Assembly (NCBI RefSeq): GCF_023091745.1
Contig: NC_068922.1
Span: 28,744,001 to 28,808,000, forward strand
DNA length: 64,000 bases
Direction: 5' to 3'
Source: Budorcas taxicolor
Lineage: Eukaryota > Chordata > Mammalia > Artiodactyla > Bovidae
Shown: piece after piece, positions 45,968 to 56,733 of the stretch
Layout of the letters: every line of letters starts with the position of its first letter
How positions within the stretch are numbered: position 1 is the stretch's first letter
Notes under the pieces: generated by a model
Told to the model about the DNA's origin: nothing
Seen by the model: only the letters and a program-made list of their open reading frames with translations
Databases searched by the model: none
Translations under genes and position numbers: made by a program

Positions 45968-46660
45968 TAAATTTTTATTTTATTGAAATATAGTAGATTT
46001 ACAATATTGTGTTAATTCCAACTGTACAGCAAAGTGATTCAGTTGTACATATATATACTTTTTAATATTCTTCTCCATTATGGTTTGAGCTTCCTTTGTG
46101 GCTCAGCTGGTAAAGAATCTGTCTTATTTCTTCTTATTTCTAAGTAAAAGATTCTTATTTCTTCATATTTGAATACATTTAGGTGATCTAAATAAAGGAG
46201 ACTTTATCACCATGGGATTTGCTGCATTTGAAGGTATAGTCCATGAGATCACAAAGAGTTGGACACGACTGAGTGACTTTCACTTCCACTGTGGTTTATC
46301 ATAGGATATTGAATATTAGTTCCCTATGTTATACAGTAGGACTTTGTTGTTTATCCACCCTATATTTACTAATTTGCATCTGCTAATCCCAAACTCCCAA
46401 CACATCCCTCCCCTAATCCCCTCCCTCATTCCCCTCCCCTTTGGCAAAGACAAGTGTGTTCTCTATATCTGGGAGTCTGTTTTTGTTTTGTAGATAAATT
46501 TTTTTGTGCCATGCTTTAGATTCCACATATAAGTGATATCATATGGTATTTGTCTTCCTATTTCTGACTTGCTTCACTTAGTATGATAATCTCTAGGTCC
46601 ATCCACATTGCCACAAATATTATTTCATTTGAAGAACAATATTTTTATTCCCTCTTTTCA
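45968..46660 (-). mobile_element. L1 3' end (older family), antisense
   Basis: Antisense L1 3'UTR beginning with 'ttttattttattgaaatata', then 'agcaaagtgattcagttgta', and after the inserted SINE 'ttatacagtaggactttgtt' and 'gtatgataatctctaggtcc'. A C-rich stretch at 46388-46440 corresponds to the G-rich polypurine tract typical of L1 3'UTRs. Confidence 0.85.
46087..46288 (+). mobile_element. Chimeric Bov-tA SINE with a replaced middle, inside L1
   Basis: The tRNA-like head (gcttcctttgtggctcagct) and the Bov-A tail (cacaaagagttggacacgac) are present. About 110 bases between them are AT-rich sequence with a repeated 'ttcttatttctt' motif and do not match Bov-A. The flanking tggttt hexamer repeats on both sides. 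Confidence 0.7.
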
Positions 46661-47726
46661 TAGGTCTGATTGGGAACTTGTGCTCAATTTTATTAAACAT
46701 CTCATCAGGCAAGTGTAATTTTATATATTATGTCATCCTACACAGTGTTAATATATTTCACTAAACATTTCTCCTGTAAATGATCAAATGAAATTAACCT
46801 CCAGGGATATTCTTAAAAGTACTGGATATACTGTTCAACTGGGCATATTGCCTTCTCATGGATACAGGCCAATGGCTGATCCACTAGAGAGCAAAGAAGA
46901 GGAAATTCTAAATAATTGGCCAGCATGAACTGAAGTAAGATGGGGAGAAAATGCTTTGCTGACATATTTCAAATTTCCCCTGTGAATATGTCTTCTTTGT
47001 TTGTGTATGTAACATTGATTAATGACTGCATCTGGGTTGGCTGATGGAAGTTCCAGTTATCAACAACTAACTTTTATGCAGACAATGTTTCATAGTCACA
47101 TTACACAGCCCATGAGTTATCATTTCTTTTAACATTCTTAATGACTTGACTCTTCTTCCAACGTCTGGTAGTTTCCCTAATCCTTACTTTTCCTACAAAA
47201 ATGGGTCCACAGTTAAGAAAATGTAAAACCTTGGTTTGTAATTCTAACATATATCTCTGTGATACCAGCACAGCAACATGTTCAAATATTTTAATGAATA
47301 AATTAGATTAGCATTTGTCTTTTAGTAGTAAAAAGTCTAGTGTTTACTACAATATAGGATTCAGAACAATTAGATGCAATTTTTGTGTTTTTTTCATACT
47401 TGCAAATATTTAAAAATCAAATGAAACTTTAACTTTATCAGAAATCCAATTGTTTTGTCAATTATAGGTAGTTTTGTTTCATTCCATATTCATGCAATCT
47501 CTCACTGCCCAAAATTAACATTATAGGCGTAATTTCTTTCAAGTAAAACTGTGTCCTAACAGGTGACACATAAAGAAATTACTTTATTGTCTTTTTAATA
47601 TGCAGTGGGGATTTGCCTATTGAAAGAGTCCCTGACTGACATACACTACACCTTGGCCAGGTGATCAAGGTCAACATCAACAGTGAAGAGTTATACTGAC
47701 AGTATGTACCCTTGATGCAACGTGAT
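46661..47726. other. Unique AT-rich sequence
   Basis: No gene, RNA or clear repeat recognised. Confidence 0.4.
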
Positions 47727-47919
47727 GAAAAGTGAAAGTAAAAGTCACTCAGTCGTGTCCAACTCTTTGTGACCAGATGGACTATACAGTCCATAGGATT
47801 CTCCAGGCCAGAAAACCGGAGTGGGTAGCCTTTCACTTCTCCAGGGATTCTTCCCCCCAGGGATCGAACCCAGGTCTCCTGCATTGCAGGCGGATTCTTT
47901 ACCATCTGAGCCACCTCAA
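47727..47919 (-). mobile_element. Bov-tA SINE, antisense
   Basis: Antisense SINE with well preserved tRNA-like head (caggtctcctgcattgcagg, catctgagccacct). Confidence 0.9.
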
Positions 47920-48736
47920 AGTGGCAGATTATTTTTTTACTAATTTCTCTCTTCCCAGAATCCTTAACTCGTCTCTCCATGAGAAAAGCACCAGACCAAC
48001 TCCAGCTGAGGGACATTCTATAAGATATCTGACCAGTGCACCTTAAAAGTGTTAAAGTCATCAAAAACAAGGAAAGTCTATATAAACTCTCACAGCCAAG
48101 GAGACCCTATAGAGACATAACAAGTAAGCAAAATGGGGTTATCCTGGATGGGAACCTAAAGCAGAAAAGGGACATTTTATAACAATAAAGAAAGTCTAAA
48201 TGAGGTATGCACTTTTTCTTATTACTGATATGATAATTATATATCAATATTGATTCATTAATTTGGGCAAATATAACATACATATATACTATGTCATAAT
48301 AAAGACTTTAATAGTAGAGGAAACTGTGTGTAGACTACAAAGAGAACTCTCTGTTCAATTTTTCTAGAAATCTAACTCTGTTCTAAAATTTTTTCAAGTT
48401 TATTTAAAAAAATAGAATTGTGAACAGGGCTGAAATTTGGCCAAAAAAATTTATTACTGTGACTTATTTTTATAATTGATGATGAAAAAACTCCCAAAAC
48501 TATGTGTGAAAACTTAAGGTGAGTGGTAATATGGATTCAGGTATACTTTTCCTACAATTTTCGGGCAATATCAAAGTAATTTGGGGCTTGGATTATCTAG
48601 ACTATTGTCTTAATATTCCCTGTTGCTTATACTTGTGAAAGTAGCTTTATCTTTACAAAAATCCAAGCAAATAAGATAGAGACTCTGCTTCTAATTAATT
48701 AAGGAGATAAAGAACAGAGATGGACGGATCCCACTT
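47920..48736. other. Unique AT-rich sequence
   Basis: No gene or repeat recognised. Confidence 0.4.
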
Positions 48737-48756
48737 TTTAAAAATCAAGCACAATG

Positions 48757-48889
48757 GGGACTTCCCTGGTAGTCCAGTGGTTAAGAATCTGTCTTCTAGT
48801 ACAGGTGATGTAGCTTTGATCCCGGGTAGAGAAATTAAGATCCCACATGCTGCAGGGCAGCAGAGCCCTCGCACCACAACAAAGAGCCA
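48757..48889 (+). mobile_element. CHR-type SINE, sense
   Basis: Head ggggacttccctggtagtcc and CHR body. Flanked by a 20-bp target duplication with four differences: tttaaaaatcaagcacaatg at 48737-48756 and tttaaaaattaagtattatg at 48890-48909. Confidence 0.92.
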
Positions 48890-48909
48890 TTTAAAAATTA
48901 AGTATTATG

Positions 48910-49718
48910 ATGAATACTTTTTCAAAACTACTGATCTTTGTAAATTATGCTATCAGTGGATTCTTCCCTTTCTAAATCTTGATTTTTGTGCCCAAATCTA
49001 CTTAAAGCAATGCATATGTCTACAAACAGCAAACCATGCTATCCAGTAGTGTCAAAGCAAAGATCACCCAAGAACACTGTCAGCCAGCCAAGCAACAACC
49101 ACAAAGATGAGAGAGTTGCAGCCTTAATTGTACACTGGAAATCAGACATGAGACAGAAGGTGAAATTTTTGCAAGTAGACAAGAAATGACAAATTCATCA
49201 TCATCCCATAGGAACTAACAGGATTGGGCCCTACCAGGCCAACAGGGTGAAGACGTAGAACCCACAACTTGAAGTTATCATCCTTTACTTCTCACTTTGA
49301 TGGAAAAGTCAAGCCAAGAGTTGGGAGCAAAGAAAATTCGAGGTTTATAAACTCAGCATTTCTGTGAAGTTGAGTAGACAAAGTCCAGCATGGCGATCTC
49401 TGTGAATGTACCTTTCAGGGTTGACTTCCAACTTTTCCCTCACAGGAGAATGAAGACTAAACACTCCGTGTGATGTGTTTTAATACAAGAGAGAACACAA
49501 AGGTGTTTTAAAATGAATTCAGTAATCATTCTCAAAGGTCTAGCTTCTACGACCATGACCAAATCCACCACTAACACATTATTTTTTTTAAGAAAGAGTT
49601 TTATATTATAAATATTTACTAATTTTTTAAAAGAGAACAATATTGGCATTTCATAGGAATGTACTAACTATTTCTATTCACATTCTCAGGAAGAAGTCTG
49701 CTTAAGAATACTAAAGAT
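48910..49718. other. Unique sequence, nothing recognised
   Basis: No gene or repeat recognised. Confidence 0.4.
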
Positions 49719-49840
49719 GGGACTTTCCAGGCAGCTCAGTGGTTAAAACTTTGCCTCCCAATACAGGGGGTACAAGTTCGATTCCTGGTTGGGGAACTAA
49801 GATGCCTTGTGGTCAAAAAAACAAAACATAAAGCAGAAGC
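49719..49840 (+). mobile_element. CHR-type SINE, sense
   Basis: 'gggactttccaggcagctca' head, 'ttcgattcctggttggggaa' B-box-like part, 'ctaagatgccttgtgg', then an A-rich tail. Confidence 0.88.
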
Positions 49841-50689
49841 AATATTGTAACAAATTTAATAAAGATTTTTTTTTAATGGTCCACACAAGAAATCTAAAAA
49901 AAAAAACACAAAAAACTAAAGATATTAAAGAGGAAGTTAAATTTCACCATATGCAACATAGGAAAGTTTTCCATTCCAAAGTATTTCTAAATATAAAATT
50001 ATCCAAGTCATGCAATATACAAAACAGAAGAAAATTAACCTAAAAATATTGATAATCCAAGAGAGAAAAGCAAATGTCTCTCCTAAATACTATTGCATTG
50101 TTTAACAAAATAGTTGCTATTAAGTGCTTTATTTCCATGTTTGTCCCCTGTTCTTTCATCATATTAACTCTTGTCTTAGTAATGATTTCTCCCAGGGCTG
50201 TGTATGGGCAAGACCAGCATTAACATGGAATTTAAATATTGTTTCTACTTGAGAATCAAACCAGATGCTGGCAGCCAACACCTCATTCTTTCTTTTGGTT
50301 GCTGTCAGAAGGACCAAGGAGCTCCTGAACTGGACCTAACATAAGAACAAAGGACAGTTGGGAAGAGAATGAGAAAGCAATGGGAATATCCTCACTCCCT
50401 ATTTTTGCTAGAATAAGAGCTAAAAAAGAACTAACTTCACAAGGTCTAGAGATAAGAACCCTCCCCTTGTGAGGCTTCCCAAATAGAAACAGAAATACAA
50501 CCTAATTAGTTCCTGAAAAAAAGAAAATACAGAGAATGTTCAACATAAACTAATTAATACCAAATGCCCAAAAGGTCAATAAGTAGATGGTAAATTTCAG
50601 ACTCCTCTAGTAATTTATTGTGAAATGGTCTTAACTATGTAGTTATATTAAATATTAATGCTTCTATTCACATGTGTTCTCATAGAATG
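49841..50689. other. Unique AT-rich sequence
   Basis: No gene recognised. Ends at the presumed start of a sense L1. Confidence 0.4.
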
Positions 50690-50984
50690 AGAAAATAGAG
50701 TGCCAAACAACAGAGAAGGACCCCAGGCAAGGGAGCCCTCTAAGTGCCTGAACGTCGGAGCTACGGAGAAAGACTGGCCAAAGAGGCCTTCTGATCGCCA
50801 GCTACAAGAGGCTCGAAAAAAGACTGGTAACGCCATAACTCCTGCCGTGGAGGCAGTCTGTGTCCCCTGCACACTTGGCACTACCAGGGTCCCTGCAAGC
50901 CAAGCAGCTGCATCACCTTCACAATCAACTCTCACTGAGGCAGAGCTGCCACAGGGGAAAAAAAGTCTTGTTTGTGCTCACAGG

Positions 50985-51095
50985 GTTGCTTCGGTCCTGT
51001 CCGACTCTTTGCGACCCTGTAGACTGTGGCCTGCCAGGCTTCTCTGTCAGAGATGGGGTTCTCCAGGCAAGAATACTGGAGTGTATTGGCCAATA
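50985..51095 (-). mobile_element. Bov-A-like segment within the L1 5'UTR
   Basis: Antisense Bov-A sequence ('gtccgactctttgcgaccct', 'gcaagaatactggagtg') surrounded by L1 5'UTR sequence. It may be a SINE that entered this copy, or a fixed part of the 5'UTR of this L1 family. Confidence 0.75.
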
Positions 51096-51779
51096 CTGGT
51101 TGTCATACCCTTCTAGAGCACTGTATTTCCTACTACCTGCCAACCCCCCTGAGTTGGTGCTGCCAGAACCCCTGTGACCCAAGCAGCTGCACCACCTCCA
51201 CACCTGGCCCTCTCAGGAGCAAACCCAAGCCCTCCAAGGCAGCCTCACGAGCTAAACCCCAGTGGACGACCCACATGTAGAGGTGGAAATTAAACCACAA
51301 TTGAAACCCAGGGGCAGTGCGGCTAAAGAAGAAGACTCAAAACCTTCCCACCAGCTGTACAAGCTGTAGATTAAATCCACGGGATCAACTAAGCAGACTC
51401 TGTGTGTATGGAATATATAAAAGGCCATCAAGAGCTCCCACAAAAGAATATGCACTAGCTCTGATAGCTGTGGACATTGGAGGCAAGAACACACAGGAGT
51501 AGGACCAAATTAAAATCTGAGGAGCCCCCACAGCAGGTACAGAGATCAGTACAGTGTTGGAGGGCATCCTAGAGAGGTAAGTTGGATTGTGATTCCCAGC
51601 ACGGGGAAGGACTCTGACAGCAGTGACTCAAGAAAAAAATTTACTTTTTTTTTTTTTTTTACTTGTTCTGTAGATTCTTTTGGATTTTTTTTTCTTTTTT
51701 CTTTCCACCCCCGCTGCCCCGTTGTAGTTGTCGATTTTATTGGCACTAAGAAATCCTTTTGAGTTTTTTTTTTTTTCTT

Positions 51780-52800
51780 TTTCCTCAGTCACATTTTTAT
51801 TGTTGCCATAAACCTCTGCCTCTACATTGGGCTTTTGCAGTTCTGTGGAGTTTTCTTCTTTTTTTTCTTTTCTCTTTTTTTATTTTAATTTTTAAAACCT
51901 ATTATTTTTTTTTCTACATTTATTCCTTTGTTTGCTTCTCCTACTGTTCTTTTTCCCTTGCAGTTAATCTTTAATGTATATAAATCTTCCTTATCTACCT
52001 CTGTTCAACTTTGCATATCTATTCTTTCTTTCCTTTCTCTCCTTTCCTCTCAATGTATTTGTTAATTTTATTTTCATGGCTTTATTCCCCACTTGGCACC
52101 TAGCTTTAGTTTTGTTTTCCAGTTTGTGCTTTAATTAGTTTTGTTGTGATAGATATAATTTTTTGGCTTCCTTTGTACGCCAGGTCAACCTATTGCACTT
52201 AATTTTTGTTGGACTGTTTTGATTCTGCTTATGGGTGTATACGTATATGTGTATATTCAGTGACACTTTCTATTGTTGTTATAAACCTCTGCCTCTTCAT
52301 TGGGCTTTTGTTGTTCTGTGGAGTTTTCCTCCCCACCCCCCCCACACCTTTTTTCTTTCTTCTTCCATTTCATCTCTTTTCTCTTTTTTATAATTCTAAT
52401 TTCTAATTTTTAAACCTATTATTTTTTCCTACATTTATTCCTTCATTTGCCTTTCCTATTGTTCTTTTCCCCTTGCAGTTAATCTTTAATGTAAATAAAT
52501 CTTCTTCATCTACCTTTATTTAACTTTGCAGATCTATTCTTTCTTTTTTGTCTTTCCTTTCCTCTCAACATATTTGTTAGCTTTGTTTTCATTACTTTAT
52601 TCCCCACTTGGCACCTTGCTTTAGTTTTATTTTCCAGTTTGTGCTTAAGTTAGTTTTGTTCTTAACTGGTAAAATATAATTTTTTATTTCCTTTGTTTGC
52701 CAGATCAATCTACTGTACTTTATTTTTGTTGGACTGTTTTCACTTTGCTCATGGGTATATAATGTATATTTGTATATTCCATTATTTTAATTGTTATTTG
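51780..52800 (+). repeat. Tandem ~0.5-kb monomers in the L1 5'UTR
   Basis: Two similar T-rich units. The block starting 'attgttgccataaacctctg' at 51799 recurs as 'attgttgttataaacctctg' at 52272 (473 bp). The block 'ggactgtttt' at 52211 recurs at 52731 (520 bp). Intermediate phrases (ccttgcagttaatctttaat, tattccccacttggcacct) repeat in the same order. The tandem layout recalls the monomer promoters of some L1 families. Confidence 0.85.
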
Positions 52801-53359
52801 CCTGATTTTGTAACTGCCATTTGTCTGGGGTTCAGCTTTGGTTTCTCATTTTTGGATATTTCTTTTACTCCCCTTAATACCATAACAAACCACTTGTGCA
52901 ATCTTCATTCCTGACCAGAGATCAAACCCTGAGCCTTTGGAGTGGGAGCACTGACTTCAAGACCCTAGCCTACCAGAGAACTAACCCTAAAGAGTATCAA
53001 ATAGTGAGAATTCATACAAAGAAAACCACTTGAATATAAGACCCGGCATCACCCAACTACCAGTAGCACTCTGTGCAGGATGCCTCATCTAAACAACAAA
53101 CAAAACAAAGATACAAACCCAATCATCAGCAGACAGGAGTACCACTTCACTCAGCCTTGCCCATTGGGGGACAAACAAACAAATAAACAAAAACTCAGCA
53201 TAAATCTTACCCTATGTGAAGCTCACACAAACCACTGGACCAACCTTGGGTGGGCAGAAACCAAAAGGAAGAAAGAATTCAACCTTCTTCAAGGAAAAGA
53301 ATTCAACTTTCCTTGAAGCCTGGGAAAAGGAGACTTCAAACACAATAATTTTTTAAAAA

Positions 53360-54246
53360 ATGAAAAGGCAGAGAAATACTGCACAAATGAAGGAACAAAC
53401 CAGAAACAGAAGTTCAAATAAATGAAAGGGAAATAGGAAAATTACCTGGAAAAGAATTCAGAATAATGATGGCAAAGATGATCAAAAACCTTGAAAACAA
53501 AATGGGGAAAATGCAAGAATCAATTAACAAAGACCTAGAGGAATTAAAGAATAAGCATACAGAGACAAACAACACAATTACTGAAATTAAAAATACTCTA
53601 GAAGGAATCAATAGCAGAATAGCTGAAGCAGAAGAATGAATCAGTGGGCTGGAAGATAAAATAGTGGTAATAACTTCTGAAGAGCAGAATAAAGTAAAAA
53701 GAATGAAAAGAGCTGAGGACAGTCTCAAAGACCTGTGGGACCATATCAAATGCACCAACATTCAAATTATAGGGGTCCCAGAAGAAGAAGAGAAAAAGGG
53801 TATGAGAAAATTTTTGAAGAGATTATAGTTGAAAATTTCCCCAATATGGAAAAAGAAACAGTCAATCAATCCAAGAGGCACAAAGAGTCCCATACAGGAT
53901 AAACCCAAGGAGAAACACACCAAGACACATTTTAATCAATTTAACAAAGACTAAACACAAAGAAAGAATATTAAAAGCAGCAAGGGAGAAGCAAAAAGTA
54001 ACATACAAGGGAGACCCCATATGCTTAACAGCTGATCTTTCAGCAGAAACTCTGCAGGTCAGAAGGGAGTGTCAGGATATATTTAAAATACTGAAAGGGA
54101 AAAATCTATAGCCAAGATTCCTGTACCCAGAAAGGATCTCATTCAAAATTGATGGAGAAATAAAAAGCTTTTCAGACAAGCAAAAGTTAAGAGAATTCAG
54201 TACCACCAAACCAGCTTTACAACAAATGTTAAAGGGACTTATGTAG
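53360..54246 (+). pseudogene. L1 ORF1 (RNA-binding protein), broken
   Basis: ORF1 of the sense L1, starting MKRQRNTAQMKEQT. ORF1p is the trimeric RNA chaperone of the L1 RNP. The initial frame is lost after about 18 codons through an indel. The coiled-coil region (KMIKNLENKMGKMQESI, then IAEAEE) ends in a TGA where Trp is usual (near 53638). The RNA-recognition and C-terminal parts continue in shifted frames (VTYKGD, ADLSAETLQVRRECQ) to the TAG at 54244-54246. Non-functional. Confidence 0.85.
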
Positions 54247-54304
54247 TCAAGAAATACAAGAGAAGAAAAAAGATCTACAAAATCAACCCCAAACAATTAG
54301 AAAG

Positions 54305-55465
54305 TGGCAATAGGAACACATATATCAATAATTACTTTAAATGTGAATGGATTAAATGCTCCAACCAAAAGACACAGACTGGCTGAATGGATACAAAAAT
54401 AAGACCCATATATATGCTGTCTACAAGAAACCCACCTCAGACCTCAAGACACATATAGACTGAAAGTGAGAGGATGGAAAAATATATTCCATGCAAATGG
54501 GAAGCAAAAGAAAGCTACAGTAACAATTCTCATATCAGACAAAAAAAACTTTAAAATAAAGAAGAGTACAAGAGATAAGGAAGGACACTACATAATGATC
54601 AAGGGATCAGTCCAAGAGGAAGACATACAGCTGTAAATATCTATGTACCCAACACAGAAGCACCTCAATACATAAGACAAATGCTAACAGACGTAAAAGA
54701 AGAAATTGACTGTAACACAGTAATAGCAGGAGACTTTAACACCCTACTCACACCAATGGACAGATCATCAAAGCAGAAAATTAATATGGAAACACAAGTC
54801 TTAAATGATACATTAATCACATTGATATCTTCAGGCCATTCCATCCAAATGCAGAAGAATACACCTTCTTCTCAAGTGCACATGGAACATTCTCCAGGAT
54901 AGACCACATCTTGGGTCACAAATCAAACCTCAGTAAATTTAAGAATATTGAAATTGTATCAAGCATCTTCTCCAACCACAACACTATGAGACTAGATATC
55001 AATTACAAGAAAAAAAACTGTAAGAAACACATGGAGATTAAACAACACGTTTCTAAATGACCAATAGGTTACTGAAGAAATCAAAAAGGAAATAAAAAAA
55101 AATTCTATAAACAAATGACAATGAAAACACAACCTCTCAAAACCTGTGGGTTCTAAGAGGGAAGTTTAGAGCAATACAATCCTACCTCAAGAAACAAGAA
55201 AAACATTGAATAGACAACCTAACTTTAAGCCTAAAGCAACTGGAAAAAGAAGAAGGAAAAAAAAAAAGCCAAAATTAGGAGAAGGAAAGAAATCATAAAG
55301 ATCTGAGCAGAAATAAATGAAAAAGAAATGAAAGAAACAATAGTAAAGATTAATAAAACTAAAAGCTGGTTCTTTGAGAAGATAAAATTGACAAACCCTT
55401 AGCCAGACTCATCATGAAAAGAGAGAGAAGAATAAAATTAGAAATGAAAAAAGAATAAGAAATAT
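54305..55465 (+). pseudogene. L1 ORF2 endonuclease domain, broken and truncated
   Basis: First third of ORF2. It begins GTG GCA ATA GGA, where an ATG is usual; the antisense L1 has the same GTG. The endonuclease phrase ITLNVNGLNAPTKRHRL is followed by a stop (Q to stop). Further parts carry VIAGDFNTLLTPMDRSS and frame-shifted pieces of the SSAHGTFSR region. No reverse transcriptase part is present. Confidence 0.85.
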
Positions 55466-56506
55466 ATATAAATATTGGAAATTCTACATAATTACTAGAG
55501 TTTTGTCCATTTCATATGTAGCTACTGTTGGGATTACTTCTGAGGATGCAGCTGGAATGTGATTAAGATAAAGACTAATTATATATAATATCTCTCCACC
55601 TCTCTCATTTTCCATCAAAGTGATGAGACGGGGCTCCTTATGCCCTCATTATCTGCTCATTAGCACCCTATAAGGCCATTCCCAGGCTGGCACACTTTCT
55701 AAAGAGTTTTCTATGGAAGATTGGCCCTTCTTTTGAACCTGCAAAGAGGCAGCACTGCCAAGTCCCCAAAATCCCTTCCAAGGAGTTCATTTACATACTG
55801 GGTCATAGGACTGCTTCTTCCCAGGACCACTAGGGCCCCTCTATGTAGGGAGAGAGCGAAAGAGCTGTGGGCAAAGGTGTCTGCCAGTCAGGTGGTGTAC
55901 TGGCTCCCTGCCCAGGACAAATCCTTCATTACTACGACCTTGAATGGAAGGCAGGCATCAGTACTGCTGAGTCATCAATACTGGCTGGTAGTGTGGAAAC
56001 TCAGGCAGCATCCTTTTTGTTGCTGCAGTGACCAATGCTGTGCTTCAGATCCCTTCCTATTCTGATTCCAGATACAACTCCTTAACACAAATATAAAACA
56101 CCAACCTGGAGGTTTAAAGCCCAAAGGACCAGCAGCCCTGATAACCTGGTAGACTTAAGGCAACGAGCTTATCATAAAAGTAATATAATTGATTTTTCCT
56201 TTCTGATTCACCCTGTTTTGCTATCATGGATTCATGTAGGGACAGGGAAATTCTAGGGCCATATACAGTGGGCAAAAAGTGAAAATCATTGAAATATCTG
56301 TAATGGAGTTGGGACCAGTGAGACAAGATGAAAGTGATCTGGGTCAATGCTCAACTTTCCCAGGTGGTCAGTGCATTGACGTCTTAGAATGGGGACAAGT
56401 CCAAGAGGCAGAGGAGGGTGGCAAGAAGTATTCTCAGATTGAATTCTAAAGGTTCTGAAAGGAAGGAGTGGGGACCTGGAGGAAGAGAGGGGCATTAGAG
56501 CAAACT
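55466..56506. other. Unique sequence, nothing recognised
   Basis: No gene or repeat recognised. The open frame at 55721-56065 resembles no known protein. Confidence 0.4.
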
Positions 56507-56517
56507 CCAACTCAACA

Positions 56518-56722
56518 GCTTCCCTCATACCTCAGTGAGTAAAGACTCTGCCTGCAATGCAGGAGACCTGGGTTCAATCCCCAGTCAGGAAGATCCCCTG
56601 GAGAAGGAAATGGCAACTCACTCCAGTATTCTTGCCTGGAGAATCCCATGGACAGAGAAGCCTGGCTGGCTACAGTCCATGGGGTCATAAGAGTTGGACA
56701 TAACTTAGTAACTAAACCACTA
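56518..56722 (+). mobile_element. Bov-tA SINE, full length, sense
   Basis: tRNA-like head (gcttccctcatacctcagtg, ggagacctgggttcaatccc) and Bov-A body. Perfect 11-bp target duplication ccaactcaaca at 56507-56517 and 56723-56733. Confidence 0.95.
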
Positions 56723-56733
56723 CCAACTCAACA

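Larger units (their letters stand above)
50690..55465 (+). mobile_element. Ruminant L1, sense, 3'-truncated (5'UTR, ORF1, start of ORF2)
   Basis: Sense L1 with a long 5'UTR (about 50690-53359), ORF1 (53360-54246) and the first ~1.1 kb of ORF2 (54305-55465). It stops inside ORF2, in the region matching about 33655 of the antisense L1. The 5' start is approximate. L1 copies usually lose the 5' end; keeping it and losing the 3' end is unusual. No clear target duplication or long poly(A) is visible at the break. Confidence 0.88.

Noticed and set aside
47579..48070. 163-codon minus-strand frame
   Set aside because: The centre is a Bov-tA SINE read in its sense direction, and the flanks are unique sequence without domains.
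51639..52060. T-rich repeats as a possible terminator or CRISPR-like array
   Set aside because: They are parts of the L1 5'UTR monomers. Unit length, composition and eukaryotic context exclude a CRISPR array.
53414..53761. 115-codon minus-strand open frame rich in Ser and Ile
   Set aside because: It is the antisense shadow of L1 ORF1. The same kind of frame occurs on the plus strand over the antisense L1 (35365-35595).
56518..56600. tRNA gene candidate
   Set aside because: The tRNA-like A and B boxes belong to the Bov-tA head. The sequence joins a Bov-A body and has a target duplication, so it is a SINE.
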